The position numbers and the translations under genes were made by a program. A stretch of 64,000 nt of DNA from Monoplex corrugatus (lineage: Eukaryota; Mollusca; Gastropoda; Littorinimorpha; Ranellidae). Location: assembly GCA_030674185.1 (NCBI GenBank), contig JAPXFY010000026.1:53759212-53823211 (forward strand), in the 5' to 3' direction. The notes beneath the pieces were generated by a model that saw only the letters and a list, made by a program, of their open reading frames with translations, had not been told where the DNA came from and did not search any database. Within the stretch, counting starts at the first letter, position 1. Each line of letters begins with the position of its first letter. Below, piece by piece: positions 1 through 64,000 of this stretch.

Positions 1-890
1 TCTTGCATGGATATATACATTGTATGCTTGAAAAGACATGCATGCACATGTATACACAGGCAAGTGTGTGTGTATTCAGGAAGTTGTTTCTTCACATGTC
101 CTTTGGCACATTTAGTAAATAAGTGACACATGTATGTTTTTACATAATTGGGCTCCTTGCATGTTTATTTATCATTGGATTGCATCATAAGCATGCCATG
201 GCTGTGAAAATGAGAGAGAAGTTGTTCGACTACTCAGTGATATCTGTAAAAAGCTTTGAATAAGTTTGTGGTAAGTTCTGTGAAAAGCTTTGAATTAATC
301 TTACCTGTCAGTCATTATTTGTGGTGATTTGTATTGGTTTTTTTTATTTTTTATTTTTCATCTTTTATTTTAGGTGTCTATCATCACCTGAGTGATTTCT
401 ATGAAAAGCTTTTTTTTGCATGTGATCTGATAACAGTACTTTTTCTTGAAGGGAAGAGAATAAGACCTGAGCTGTCTTTGCTGTGTGGTTGATTTAAAAT
501 CAGACAGTATTATTTTTATTATCACTTCCAACAGTCTTGTTCTTACAACTTGACATGAACAAGCTTAACCAAGCTTGTGAATGAAACAAGACCACTGCAG
601 GTGAGAATGACTTAAGTATTAAATCCAAAACAAGTATGACTGCCCACATTCAAGCAAACAGGAACCAGATAAAAAAAACATGAAAATAGAATCAGAACGC
701 ATATTTAATACAACCAGACAAGACAGGCGCAAATTTTTGGCCAACTGGCCTTTGTCGAGCGTAAACGTAAGATCACAGGCGAACAAACACCAAATACAAA
801 AGTTAGGAGAAAAAAAACTAAAACTTACCTGCTGCTTCATCCAGTGGGAGAAAAGAACTGAAATATAATCATAATGTGACATAAGTATTG

Positions 891-1250
891 TTGATACATA
901 ATAGAAGAGTCAGGGAAACAAGCTTGTTAATACATAATGGCAGAGTCAGGGAAACCAGCTTGTTAATACATAATGGCAGTCAGGGAAACAAGCTTGTTAA
1001 TACATGGCTGTCAGGGAAACAAGCTTGTTAATACATAATGGCAGAGTCAGGGAACAAGCTTGTTAATACATAATGGCAGAGTCAGGGAAACAAGCTTGTT
1101 AATACATAATGGCAGAGTCAGGGAAACGAGCTTGTTAATACATAATGGCAGAGTCAGGGAAACAAGCTTGTTAATACATAATGATAATGGCAGAGTCAGG
1201 GAAACAAGCTTGTTAATACTTAATGGCAGAGTCAAGGAAACAAGCTTCAT
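891..1250. repeat. 36-bp minisatellite, ~10 copies
   Basis: The unit carries a HindIII site (AAGCTT) and the words ACATAATGGCAGAGTCAGGG and GCTTGTTAAT. Some copies have small indels. Because 36 is a multiple of three, it gives false open frames on both strands (for example 1060-1305 and 1047-1250). Confidence 0.9.
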
Positions 1251-1397
1251 GCTTTGTACTTGTAGTATCGTTCAAATGAAGCAGATTATTAACTTAAGGT
1301 GTTAATTGTATCTTGGGAAAGTAGATGGCGAAACTATCTTCAAAATGACCTAGCATTTTAGCTTTTGCCATGGGTAACAGAAAAGATTGACATGAGA

Positions 1398-1556
1398 AGA
1401 ACTTCAAGAAGAGAAAGTCTTTGTCTGTAATTATGATTAAATTGAACAAAAGAACTTCAAGAAGAGAAAGTCTTCGTCTGTAATTATGATTAAATTGAAC
1501 AAAAGAACTTCAAGAAGAGAAAGTCTTCGTCTGTAATTATGATTAAATTGAACAAA
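1398..1556. repeat. 53-bp tandem repeat, 3 copies
   Basis: Units start at 1398, 1451 and 1504. They are nearly identical; the first differs by one base (TTTGTC versus TTCGTC). This is a recent triplication with no coding meaning. Confidence 0.95.
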
Positions 1557-2600
1557 CTGGTGATTTAGTATATTCTAGTGATGTGTGGCGCTCAAAACAC
1601 GCAAAAAGGTAGTGACTTAGTGGTGTGAAAGGTTCTTTTTTAATTGCATTATCAAAGTAAACATATCGGCATCATCTTTTACCTTCCCCAATTTTTGTTT
1701 GACCTATTAAACAGTAGTATCTGATCTAGCTTTGAAGCATTTAGAGGTCTCAGACATAAAACATCTGGAGGAAGAAATTACAGGGATTATTTGTTAAACA
1801 GTGTTATCCAGATGCTCTGTCTGTAGTTCTTAAGAGGAGACTGTATGTGTTTATTTTATTGTACTTAAACAGGATCTTGTTCATGTTCAGCCTTATTGTA
1901 AAGGCCACTAGCCAGATGCAAATAAAGTATAAACATTTTTTCCCTAAAAACTGAAGAATAAGCCCCTGCATACACACCCATCTCTACTCCTTATCCACAA
2001 TAGTTTCTGCCTCTGCTAATGCTTGTAACTATAGCTTATACTTATAATCCCATTTCCACACATCGCCAAAATAAATTTATGGATTTGAGTGGTCAGTGCA
2101 TCTGGCAAGTCAAGGAAGTTAGAAGACAATCACACTTGCAGGCAAATAGCTAGCCCACTATTTGAACTACCTACAGGGAAATGGCTTTTCATGTGATGGA
2201 TAGGCATCTAGACTTTCTACTTTCATTTTCTTGTCCTACTGTTGGCTTTTCATCAGTATTTTTGCATAAATGGATTTTTTTTTGTACATTATACCTTACC
2301 ATTGTTTAAAGCTTTTTTCATTGGTGTTCTATGTTTATTCACCTGTAGAAAACCAAATGAAAGAGATCATGGAAGTATTGTCAAACTGAAGAAAATTTTT
2401 AATTGGCAGTATTTTAGTACATTGTATATTAGATAATGTCATGTACATGTATTTTAAATTGAGAACTGATAACAGTCATATATATGAAAACAAATATTAG
2501 TCACATTGAAAACAATTGTTTTCTCATAACAGGCAACCTTTTTATAAACTTCTAGTTCCATTTCAAGACAGCATAACACTTGGAGTGTATTGCATGCATA

Positions 2601-2769
2601 GTTTTCGATTCCCACACCCTACCCACCAACTGAAAAAAATTAACCCTTTGACTTCCTTAGCTTATCCACCAGGTTCCTGCAGGAAGCCAAAGGGTAAAGC
2701 TTTTTGTTTTGCTAGCATGGTTGACAAAGCAGAATACTAATTGACAGGGTGCAGGAGTCAAAGGTTTAA
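2601..2769. mobile_element. Decayed TTAA-type foldback MITE, copy 1
   Basis: The stretch contains TTAACCCTTTGACT, CTTATCCACCAG and, near the right end, GGTGCAGGAGTCAAAGG. This is the same layout as the better copies at 16865-17054 and 48476-48660. The ends are eroded. Confidence 0.6.
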
Positions 2770-2930
2770 TATGTTCGGATTACTCTATGTGGTCTTATAC
2801 CAATACATATATAGACCGCAGCACAGAGGTTATGCATCTTTCTGAAGTAGTTACTGGTACATAAAACTACCAACTGTGCTGCACAGATTCCCCACAGGCT
2901 AAACACAAGAAACTCATGTTTTATGATTGT

Positions 2931-2992
2931 ACTCGTAGACTTTGTGATTATGAAATAGCTGTACTCGTAGACTTTGTGATTATGAAATAGCA
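2931..2992. repeat. 31-bp tandem duplication
   Basis: A unit with GTACTCGTAGACTTTGTG and ATTATGAAATAGC occurs twice in a row. Confidence 0.85.
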
Positions 2993-3547
2993 CACAGAGG
3001 AGCTGATACAGAACTTGCATATATAGGCATTGTTAATGTAAAAAAAACAACTGTGTTGAATTTGAAACAAGCTGATTTTATGACATGAAATTGTACCCCA
3101 CAGGGTATTTCTGACCACCTCTTGAATCCATTGATCTGAAGTTGTGTTGAAGTGTCAGACAAACCAAATGTGAGCTCCGCTGGGTGTAAAAAGGGAGGTA
3201 GACTAGACGAACAGGAGATAATTATGTATGAAAGATAAAAGAACAATATTGACATAGGGTCAGTGCGACAGATAAATGCTCTCTCTTCATAAGGCAGTGA
3301 CCCAAACGGTTGATATAGAACAGTGCGACTGCCCCCACAGTGCAACTGCCCCCACAGTGCTATTCTAAGTTTAGTGGTAACTCGCTTACCACTTCTCTGT
3401 TATTTATTGTCGGGTCTGCGTGGGTTGATTGCGAGGGCTAAGGTTTCAGCAGCTGCATGTTTTGTGTTTTAGTAGTATCTTGTGGCATTGCTGATGGAAA
3501 TGTAAGACGTTTGTTTCAGTGATTTCGAATGTTATATGTACCATATT

Positions 3548-3625
3548 ATGTCGTTGTATTCTGCTGGAAAAACGGGATGATTCATTGGGTTGTATTCTGC
3601 TGGAAAACTGGGATGATTCATTGTG
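3548..3625. repeat. ~37-bp tandem duplication
   Basis: The words TGTATTCTGCTGGAAAA and GGGATGATTCATTG appear twice in succession with one indel. Confidence 0.8.
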
Positions 3626-4010
3626 ATGTTTTCCAAGAATTAATTAAATTCCAGTGTTTTGATTATGACTTTGTGATAAGTGAGAAAGTAGGACATTATT
3701 GCCGTGGATTTTTAAAGTGAAAAATGCATGAAAATTGGGAAAAAAGTGTTTTCTGATATTGAATGCTAATAGTTAAAATATGTAGTGTCATTTGTTCTTG
3801 GCAGTTGGTTCCTTGTCACCTGCTCATACCATTACCTCACCTGTATTTCAGTTGTGGTTTGCCAGTGTCAGTGATCATTGCTTCTTCATTGTGGGTTGAT
3901 TTTTACAAAGAGTATAATATACAGTCAAAGGGTTTTACAGAACTGGTTATAGTGTGTTTGTTTTTATGTTTGTCAGTTCTGTGTTGTAGCTGTATGTATG
4001 TATGTTTGAC

Positions 4011-4011
<1 letters not shown>

Positions 4012-4099
<88 letters not shown>

Positions 4100-4107
4100 G
4101 GGGGGGC
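4012..4107. repeat. Compound (TG)n(GA)n microsatellite
   Basis: A TG run broken once by GG changes directly into a GA run and then a G run. Confidence 0.95.
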
Positions 4108-4587
4108 TACTCCCCTGCCGCCGTTCCATCCCTAGGGATTTGAAGTGGGCTGTAACAGAGGAGAGATTGATCTGATGAATGGGGTACTGGTGACCTAAGG
4201 GATGTCTTGTGGGATAGAGGGATGTGAAAGTGGCTAACATTGACACTGCTACCCTGGTCTTCTCCCAAGCTCTTTCAGTTTCCCAGACTGATAGTGATAC
4301 TGATCTCTCTTCTGTTCCTTGGCTCTTTCACTTTCACATCAAACTGTTATTGGTAGTCCTGGGAGGCTTTTCATTCAAACTAAACTGTTATCTGTAGGTG
4401 TGAAACCAGTGAGGAATTAGAATGGGGAAATTATGCATACTGTGTAACCCGTTTGGTTTTGTATGAGTGTGTATGCGTGTAGATGTGCATATTAACATGA
4501 AAATGATATTAAAATGAAAGTGGTATTATGAAGGTTTGTGTGATTGCTGTATTGGTAAAAAAATTAAAAGTTAATATTTACATTGTG

Positions 4588-4590
4588 TGT

Positions 4591-4647
<57 letters not shown>

Positions 4648-4652
4648 AGAGA
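4588..4652. repeat. (GA)n microsatellite
   Basis: A GA run with two phase slips. Confidence 0.95.
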
Positions 4653-6549
4653 ACAGATTACCTCTACTTCAAAACAAACCATGGCTTATGGTTAACCCTT
4701 CACCCTTATGATAAAAAAAATCTATTGAAATCAGAACCTAATTATTATTATAGTTATCATCTGTAGTGTAGTGCAACTGTGCCATCTCCAATTGTAATTG
4801 TTGGAGGCCTTGGCAATTGTAAGACTGTAGAGTCTCACAAATGCATGGTTTTAGTCTTGATCAGTATATTCTGGTAAAGCTGTGCAGATCTCTGGCATCA
4901 GCTGAATAAGACTTGATAAGTTACAACCAGGCAAGCTACAGTATTACTAAAACATTTAATATCATGAACACTCCAGCCCCGTCCTTTCCCATCTTCATTT
5001 TGCGTTTGTTAAAGAGGAGAGGAAAATCCACAGTCTATAGTTTCTTTGTGTAAAAGACAAGAGGTTGATGCCAGTATATATTATGATAGTGCAGCCCATT
5101 CATGCTGTCTCAGTCCTAGATGGAACTCCATAGCATCATGATTATCATCATCCTCTGCTTCATTATCATATTATAAAAACTTGCCGTCTTCTGTGACCAT
5201 TAATGTGGTGTAAGTAAAGGGACACACATAGGAAAAAAGTGAGCACAAAGAAAATTTCCCTAAGTGTGACGATTCTTTAAAGAAAGAAAGAAACTGTAAA
5301 ATGAAGTTGAATAACACTAGGTTTACATGGCTGCTATGTTTATCAGTACTGTTGCATTAGTACATATTTCAGTTTTTGTAAGGGCATTGTCTTGCTGACA
5401 GATACGTACAATGTGCATACATATATGTGTACATGCACACTTGCAAGAACGCTCTCTCCTCTCTCTCTCCCTCTCTCTCTTCTCTTCCCCCAAAACACAC
5501 ACACACACACATAGCATTTTAGACACGCACACCCACAGCATTTCAGTTCTGCCTCATCTAGGTCGATCATCTGGCCTTGACGATTGTAAGACTGGCGGTT
5601 TCGCGTTACACCTTCTCAGACTGACTATATATATTGGATATGAATTACAGCGACATGAATAATTTGAGGTCACATAAAAGTAAGCATAAGCGTGACATTT
5701 GAAATGGTCGTATCGGCAAGCTTATCCAGTGAGTTAAATGTGATATTTTGGAAGCAGGGTATCGTTGGGGTAAAAACAGCAGATTAATATGGTTTGAAAT
5801 GGTGCTTGAGATACACAACTAACTTGGATTCATTATCTTTTTGTTTGTTTGTTTTAAACTGACATCGACAGAAACTGTTTTCTGACTGGCAAGGTTTCAA
5901 CATCAGTGCTGGCATCATGCTGTAAAGAATATCGTTATAGAAAAGAAAAATGCGGGTAGCTATACAGGAGAAAAATTGCACAAACAGTATTGGTATGTGG
6001 CCATCTTCAAAATGAGATTTAAGACAGGTCAGCATTTTCTCTGATTGTGTCCTTGTGGCTTATTTAGATATAACTTCTTGTATCAGTCAGAAACATGTCA
6101 GAAATGATATAATTTAGCGTTTCAGTCAGAAACACGTTGGAATCGAGTGGATTTGAATTTCTACATACATGCATAAATTATTCATCAGTAAATAGGTCTT
6201 TGTTCAAAAGACGTAATAGGAAACACTTTGTTTGAGCTGCCTAAGAGAAAAAAAAAGGACATTGATGAAGCCAGGAGACCGTACAAGAAATCAAATTGAT
6301 CACAGCCTGATAAGAAATTTAGAAATTATTTACTGACAAGAAAAAGAAAAGAAAAAAAAAAGGAGAGAACCAGAACTGTCGGATTCAAATCACACATACC
6401 AACTAATTTGTAGTTTTTATAATCCAGCAATATATATATCTTCAGACCCAGTGGCTGTCTTGACACTTTACTCTACCATTGGAGCTTAGTTGTCTACATA
6501 ATTATTATTGTCTGGCAGTTATATGATAGTTTTTTCATTTATAGATTAT

Positions 6550-6705
6550 TACCTCAGTTTTTTCTTTATAGATTACCTAGATTGTTTTTCTTTATAGATT
6601 TATAGATTACCTCAAACAGTTTTTTCTTTATAGATTACCTAGATTGTTTTTCTTTATAGATTTATAGATTACCTCAAACAGTTTTTTTCTTTATAGATTA
6701 CCTAA
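6550..6705. repeat. 62-bp AT-rich tandem repeat, ~2.5 copies
   Basis: The words TTTCTTTATAGATTACCT and GATTTATAGATTACCTCA recur at a 62-bp spacing (for example 6606 and 6668). Confidence 0.8.
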
Positions 6706-7640
6706 AACAAAACTGTGGACAGTTGCATGTCTACTGAGGTGAAGGAACTCAAAAGAAAGAACAGGTGTTGGAAGAGGAGTGAACTGCACATGCACAACAA
6801 TAATTGTGTGTGTTTGTTTTGATGGGGGGATGAGGACACGAGTGAGTTAATGAGTTAATTTTATGATGAACGTTATGAATGAGTTGATGAGTTAATCAGA
6901 CCATAAGCTGCTGAATAGAATCATCAGTGTCATGTGGAACTGGAAGCTGTCGTCGGTATCAGATGAGTGTGTGTTGTGTAGTGTAGACATTTGCAGAGAT
7001 ATGACGTCACATGTAACTTTGTAAGTGGTATAAATTTAGAGAGGATAACCGAAGAGTACAGTATTAGCAAAAGAACAGTGGTAACAAATTGGTGGGGTTT
7101 TTTGTTTTGTTTTTTGTTAGTTTGTTTGTTTGTTTTGTTTTGTTTTTTTGTCACGCATGTAGCATAGAAATCATTATATTTGCTCCAGGTGATGTTTGGT
7201 GGAACAACGGCTCATAGGCTTATAGTCATACACGATTTCAGATGAGGTGGCAGGACCAAAGAAAGAAGGAGGAGGGGATGGTAGTAATTCAAGAGAAAAA
7301 GAGAGGGGAGGAGGAGAACAACACAACACATTTATCACATCGCACGCCCTGTCCTCCCCCTGCAACAAAACGACGGCGTGGGTTTACAGCTTGCCTGGGT
7401 GTGTGTTGTGCATGGCTGCAGGATTAATCATTGGATTGACTGGAACAGAGTGCAGGACACACTAATTATTAGTTATGACACAAGCTGCGCGAGGGGTTGT
7501 CCTACACTGCCCATGGGAAGGGGGTGGGGGCGTGAATGGAGTGTAGAATGGGCCAGTTGCCCACCACATGGTCGCGTTGGCGGTGGTGGGGGGGCTGATA
7601 GAGGTTCTGATCGTTTCCTCGTTCATCGCGGGAGATTGAC

Positions 7641-7642
<2 letters not shown>

Positions 7643-7677
<35 letters not shown>
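7643..7677. repeat. (GT)n microsatellite
   Basis: A pure GT run. Confidence 0.95.
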
Positions 7678-7678
<1 letters not shown>

Positions 7679-8169
7679 CACATGTATGTTGCTATTAGGT
7701 AAGTGTATACAAATGTATGTTCAATAGTAGAGCATATTAGGTTTCTAATGTATTAGTTTAAAACATAATAGGCATTAAAGCAACATTTTGAGGTATTCCT
7801 GCCAGAATTGTATGTCACTGTATGAAAGAAGAAGGCAAAACACCTCTCACTTACGCTAGAGTGAGAAATAAAACCACCTGCAGTCTGAGAATCCACTGAT
7901 AGAGAATACTCGGGCTGTGCATTTAGAGGAGTTTTGTAATAACTTTTGTAGTAAGTCTGTTTATTATTTGTGCGTAGGTTTGCATAAGTCTGAAGGGGTC
8001 TTGTAGATCTTGTAAGATTAGTGAGGAGATATACTTTAAGTATGGAACTTTCAGTTAACCAAGTGGGTCTGAACTCATGATGAATAGCCTCAAACTGTTC
8101 ATCATTGGAATGCGCTCTCTCTCTGTCTCTCTTTCTCCCCCTCCCCCCTTCCCCCCTCCCCCCCTTCCC

Positions 8170-8580
8170 CCACAGAACACGCTGTTCACTATATCATATG
8201 GTGCATTTCTACCTTTATTTGCAAGAGCGAAGTATAGTGAAATAGTGTATGTGGAGGTGTTTAGGAATGCTATGGCACAATTTTGGATGGGCGTGTCCCA
8301 GTTAAACATTCACAGATATCGATTTGCGCCTACAACTATCAGCACTTCATGTCCAGTTTGTCCAAATGTGCAGGAAAACGACATACATTTTCTGTTTGAA
8401 CGCCCTCAGTAAAGTCAGTTCAGACAATCTTATCATTTAGATATCGTTGAAGGCGATAACTTAGAAGATTGTATTATTTGAAAAATGACGGATGACTCTG
8501 CAGGAACCATAGTGAACTTGGTGAAGGTTTTAGTCGCTGTTTTTAAAATAAGAAAAAAATTATTTTGAATGTATGAACTT
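8170..8580 (+). pseudogene. Old non-LTR retrotransposon 3' end (zinc-knuckle C-terminus)
   Basis: The + frame reads FRNAMAQFWMGVSQLNIHRY, then SCPVCPNVQENDIHFLFE. This is the CxxC...H C-terminal pattern of many LINE ORF2 proteins (CR1/L2-like and related). The expected cysteine after FE is replaced and a stop follows at 8410, but similarity continues with FRQSYHLDI and a KIRKKLF-type tail. Only the last ~130 codons survive; no RT domain is nearby. The exact clade is unknown. Confidence 0.65.
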
Positions 8581-9381
8581 GAAACAACAGCTGTCCTTTT
8601 CTACATTAGTAGTTTGTAAATATTCCCATGTATTATATGTAAATATTCCCATGTATTATATACATTGAAGTGTGTTAATTAATTGTATGTTGTACAGAAA
8701 TGTGTGTGTTATGATTTCGCCCATGAAAGAGGCTGTTGGCCTAAATGTATTAAAATTCAGTTTCCCAGTCTCTCTGTCTCTGTCTCTGTCTGGCTGTCTC
8801 TCTCTCTCTCTGTCCCCCCCCCTCTCTTTCTTCCCCCCTGTCCTCCATTGGCCTTCCCTGTGTTTATTCCTCCCACCCTAGCCTTAGCATTTTATTAACT
8901 CACTCTATCATTCACACCTTTGTCTCCCCATTTTCTCCATTGTCCCAACCATCCACTTTCCTCTCATGCTGTCAAAAGCCATGGTGAGAAAAAGATCAGT
9001 GGGCTGAAAGGAATCGAATGCCACTCCTTTTTGATACCTTTAAACTGTGGGTGGGAAAAAGTGGAGCACAAGCATAATACGGATATAGTTTATCCTATGG
9101 TCATATTGCGAATACAAGCATAATATGGGATACAGTTTATCCCATTATCATATTGCTAAGACTGTAGTTCTGGTTCTGGTTTCTACTCTAAAGCAGGCCC
9201 CGTGCACACGCGTGTGTGTGTGCGTGCACTTGTGTGTGTTTTTGCATGCACAGGTTTGTTCTTTTGATAAAGCTGTGAGCTCAAAAGCTGATGTCTCGCG
9301 TTCAATCCCAGCCCACAACATAGAAACGCTGGTCCCATGTTTCTGTTGATGGTGTCAGCTTAATGCTTCATGTATCTCTTC

Positions 9382-9383
<2 letters not shown>

Positions 9384-9452
<69 letters not shown>

Positions 9453-9476
9453 CACACAACAACACAACACACACAC

Positions 9477-9556
<80 letters not shown>
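9384..9556. repeat. Long (CA)n microsatellite with AACA interruptions
   Basis: Two CA runs flank a short block of AACAC-type units (9450-9476). Apparent ORFs here (poly-HT or poly-VC) are artefacts. Confidence 0.95.
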
Positions 9557-9557
<1 letters not shown>

Positions 9558-10247
9558 TTCAGCACCTTGGATTTTACTCAGGCTTGAGGAGTTTGCCAGA
9601 TAATTGTTGGGAGATTTGTGTGGAGTGCATAATGGAAATGTGCAAGTGCACTGAATATCTCTTGAACAAACAGCAGATTTCATTGGGCCAGTGAAAAACG
9701 AGATAGTTGAGACCTCAGTTTTCTTGCCAGCTTTACGATATGAGCTGCCATCTCTTCCACACTGAAGTGTTCAATTTTTAGTATTATCAGGTATTCCATT
9801 ATTGGGTGTACAGGAGTGTTTGTGTGTGTGTTTATGTCTTTGATTCATGTGTCAAGCGTTGTTGAAATTCATTCAACTGATTTGGAAGATGAACAACCTC
9901 CTCCACTGCGTTGTGTCACTGTGACTGAAGTTTCTGTAAGACCACAGATTTATGTTTGAATTACACATGGAAGATTTCTTTTGGTAACTTGAGTCAGGAC
10001 CAGATGTGGTGGTTGGATCATTTTCAGCAGAATAAAGACGAGCAGATTACAGTACTATCGATTATAGGATTTTAGGTTTGAAAGAAATATCTATGTACAG
10101 TTTACTCTTCTCTTCCTCCCTCGGTTAAAAAATCTGTATGCATGGTCTGCATGTGGAGTGTGTTTTGTGACGTAGAGAACATGGAGGTTAGTGAATGAGA
10201 TATATGTCATATTCATATTGTCTGTCAGTTTAATGGGCTTGAGCATG

Positions 10248-10248
<1 letters not shown>

Positions 10249-10315
<67 letters not shown>
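10249..10315. repeat. (GT)n microsatellite
   Basis: A pure GT run about 280 bp upstream of PKN exon 1. Confidence 0.95.
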
Positions 10316-10316
<1 letters not shown>

Positions 10317-10597
10317 TTAGTTGTCACACACAAATGTGAATATTGAATGTCTTATTACTATTAATATTATTGATTCTTGATATGCTTGTTAATGCAGTAT
10401 TTATTATAAAGCGATCAGTACACATGCATTTTTATTTGAACCCCACCCCCCACCCCACCCCCAAATATCAGTGTTTTTTCCCTCCTTTTTGTGTAGTTGT
10501 GTTTTGGAGTTTGGTTTTTAGATAAGGCAGTAGGGTATTGTTGTTGTAAGACCATTGCTGATGCTTATACGTATTTTTGACATTGTGTGTATTACAG

Positions 10598-64000
<53,403 letters not shown>

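Larger units (their letters stand above)
1..10597. other. Region upstream of the first recognised PKN exon
   Basis: I see no convincing protein-coding gene here. Long GT/CA/CT runs, tandem repeats, an old TTAA MITE and an old LINE 3' end are listed separately. The stretch may be upstream PKN introns, 5' UTR exons or intergenic DNA; the sequence does not decide. Confidence 0.6.

Noticed and set aside
1060..1305. ORF of 81 codons with LLIHNGRVRETS repeats
   Set aside because: A product of the 36-bp minisatellite.
9360..9683. Poly-HT and poly-VC ORFs, also at 21741-22427, 23034-23612, 27306-27632 and 54637-55018
   Set aside because: Microsatellite artefacts.

Overview
The window looks like animal nuclear DNA. 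It has a split gene with GT-AG introns, many CA/GT and CT/GA microsatellites, minisatellites, and several classes of transposons and LINEs. The LINE types and a repeated mollusc-style LINE tail suggest a lophotrochozoan, perhaps a gastropod or bivalve. This is inferred from repeat content only.

The one host gene I recognise is a PKN-type (PRK) protein kinase on the + strand. Twelve coding exons lie between 10598 and the right edge. They join in one reading frame across all eleven introns and encode three HR1 (Rho-binding) repeats, a C2-like domain and the start of the linker before the kinase domain. The kinase domain lies beyond position 64000. The first coding exon has an in-frame ATG, but an upstream coding exon cannot be excluded.

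The introns carry nearly all the rest. Region 1-10597 holds small tandem repeats and old LINE/MITE debris. Intron 3 has a ~381-bp satellite, a piggyBac-like 5' remnant and a TTAA MITE. Intron 5 has a 415-bp RTE-like LINE tail with an 11-bp target duplication. Intron 6 (22 kb) contains a 13.9-kb inverted-repeat transposon (20768-34624, 4-bp duplication GATG) with a RAG1/Transib/Chapaev-like transposase relic and a second ORF. That element is itself interrupted by a 4.2-kb RNase H-bearing LINE with a 13-bp duplication. Intron 6 also contains a full-length RTE-like LINE (10-bp duplication) and an L1-like RT scrap. Intron 8 has a minisatellite that starts at the exon 8 splice donor, a 2.9-kb 36/40-bp minisatellite with higher-order structure, and three DNA-transposon-like elements. 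Intron 9 has a decayed copy of the exon 9 end. Intron 11 has a complete 4.3-kb Tigger/pogo element whose transposase is joined to an OTU cysteine-protease domain, then another RTE-like LINE.

The most notable items are: (1) the RAG/Chapaev-like element, whose two ends share the same two sequence blocks but with spacers differing by exactly 10 bp; (2) the Tigger transposase-OTU fusion; and (3) the LINE coding regions that run directly into, or take their stop codon from, the 3' tail repeat. Most transposon ORFs are broken only by one or two single-base indels, several next to homopolymers. This could be young decay or assembly error.
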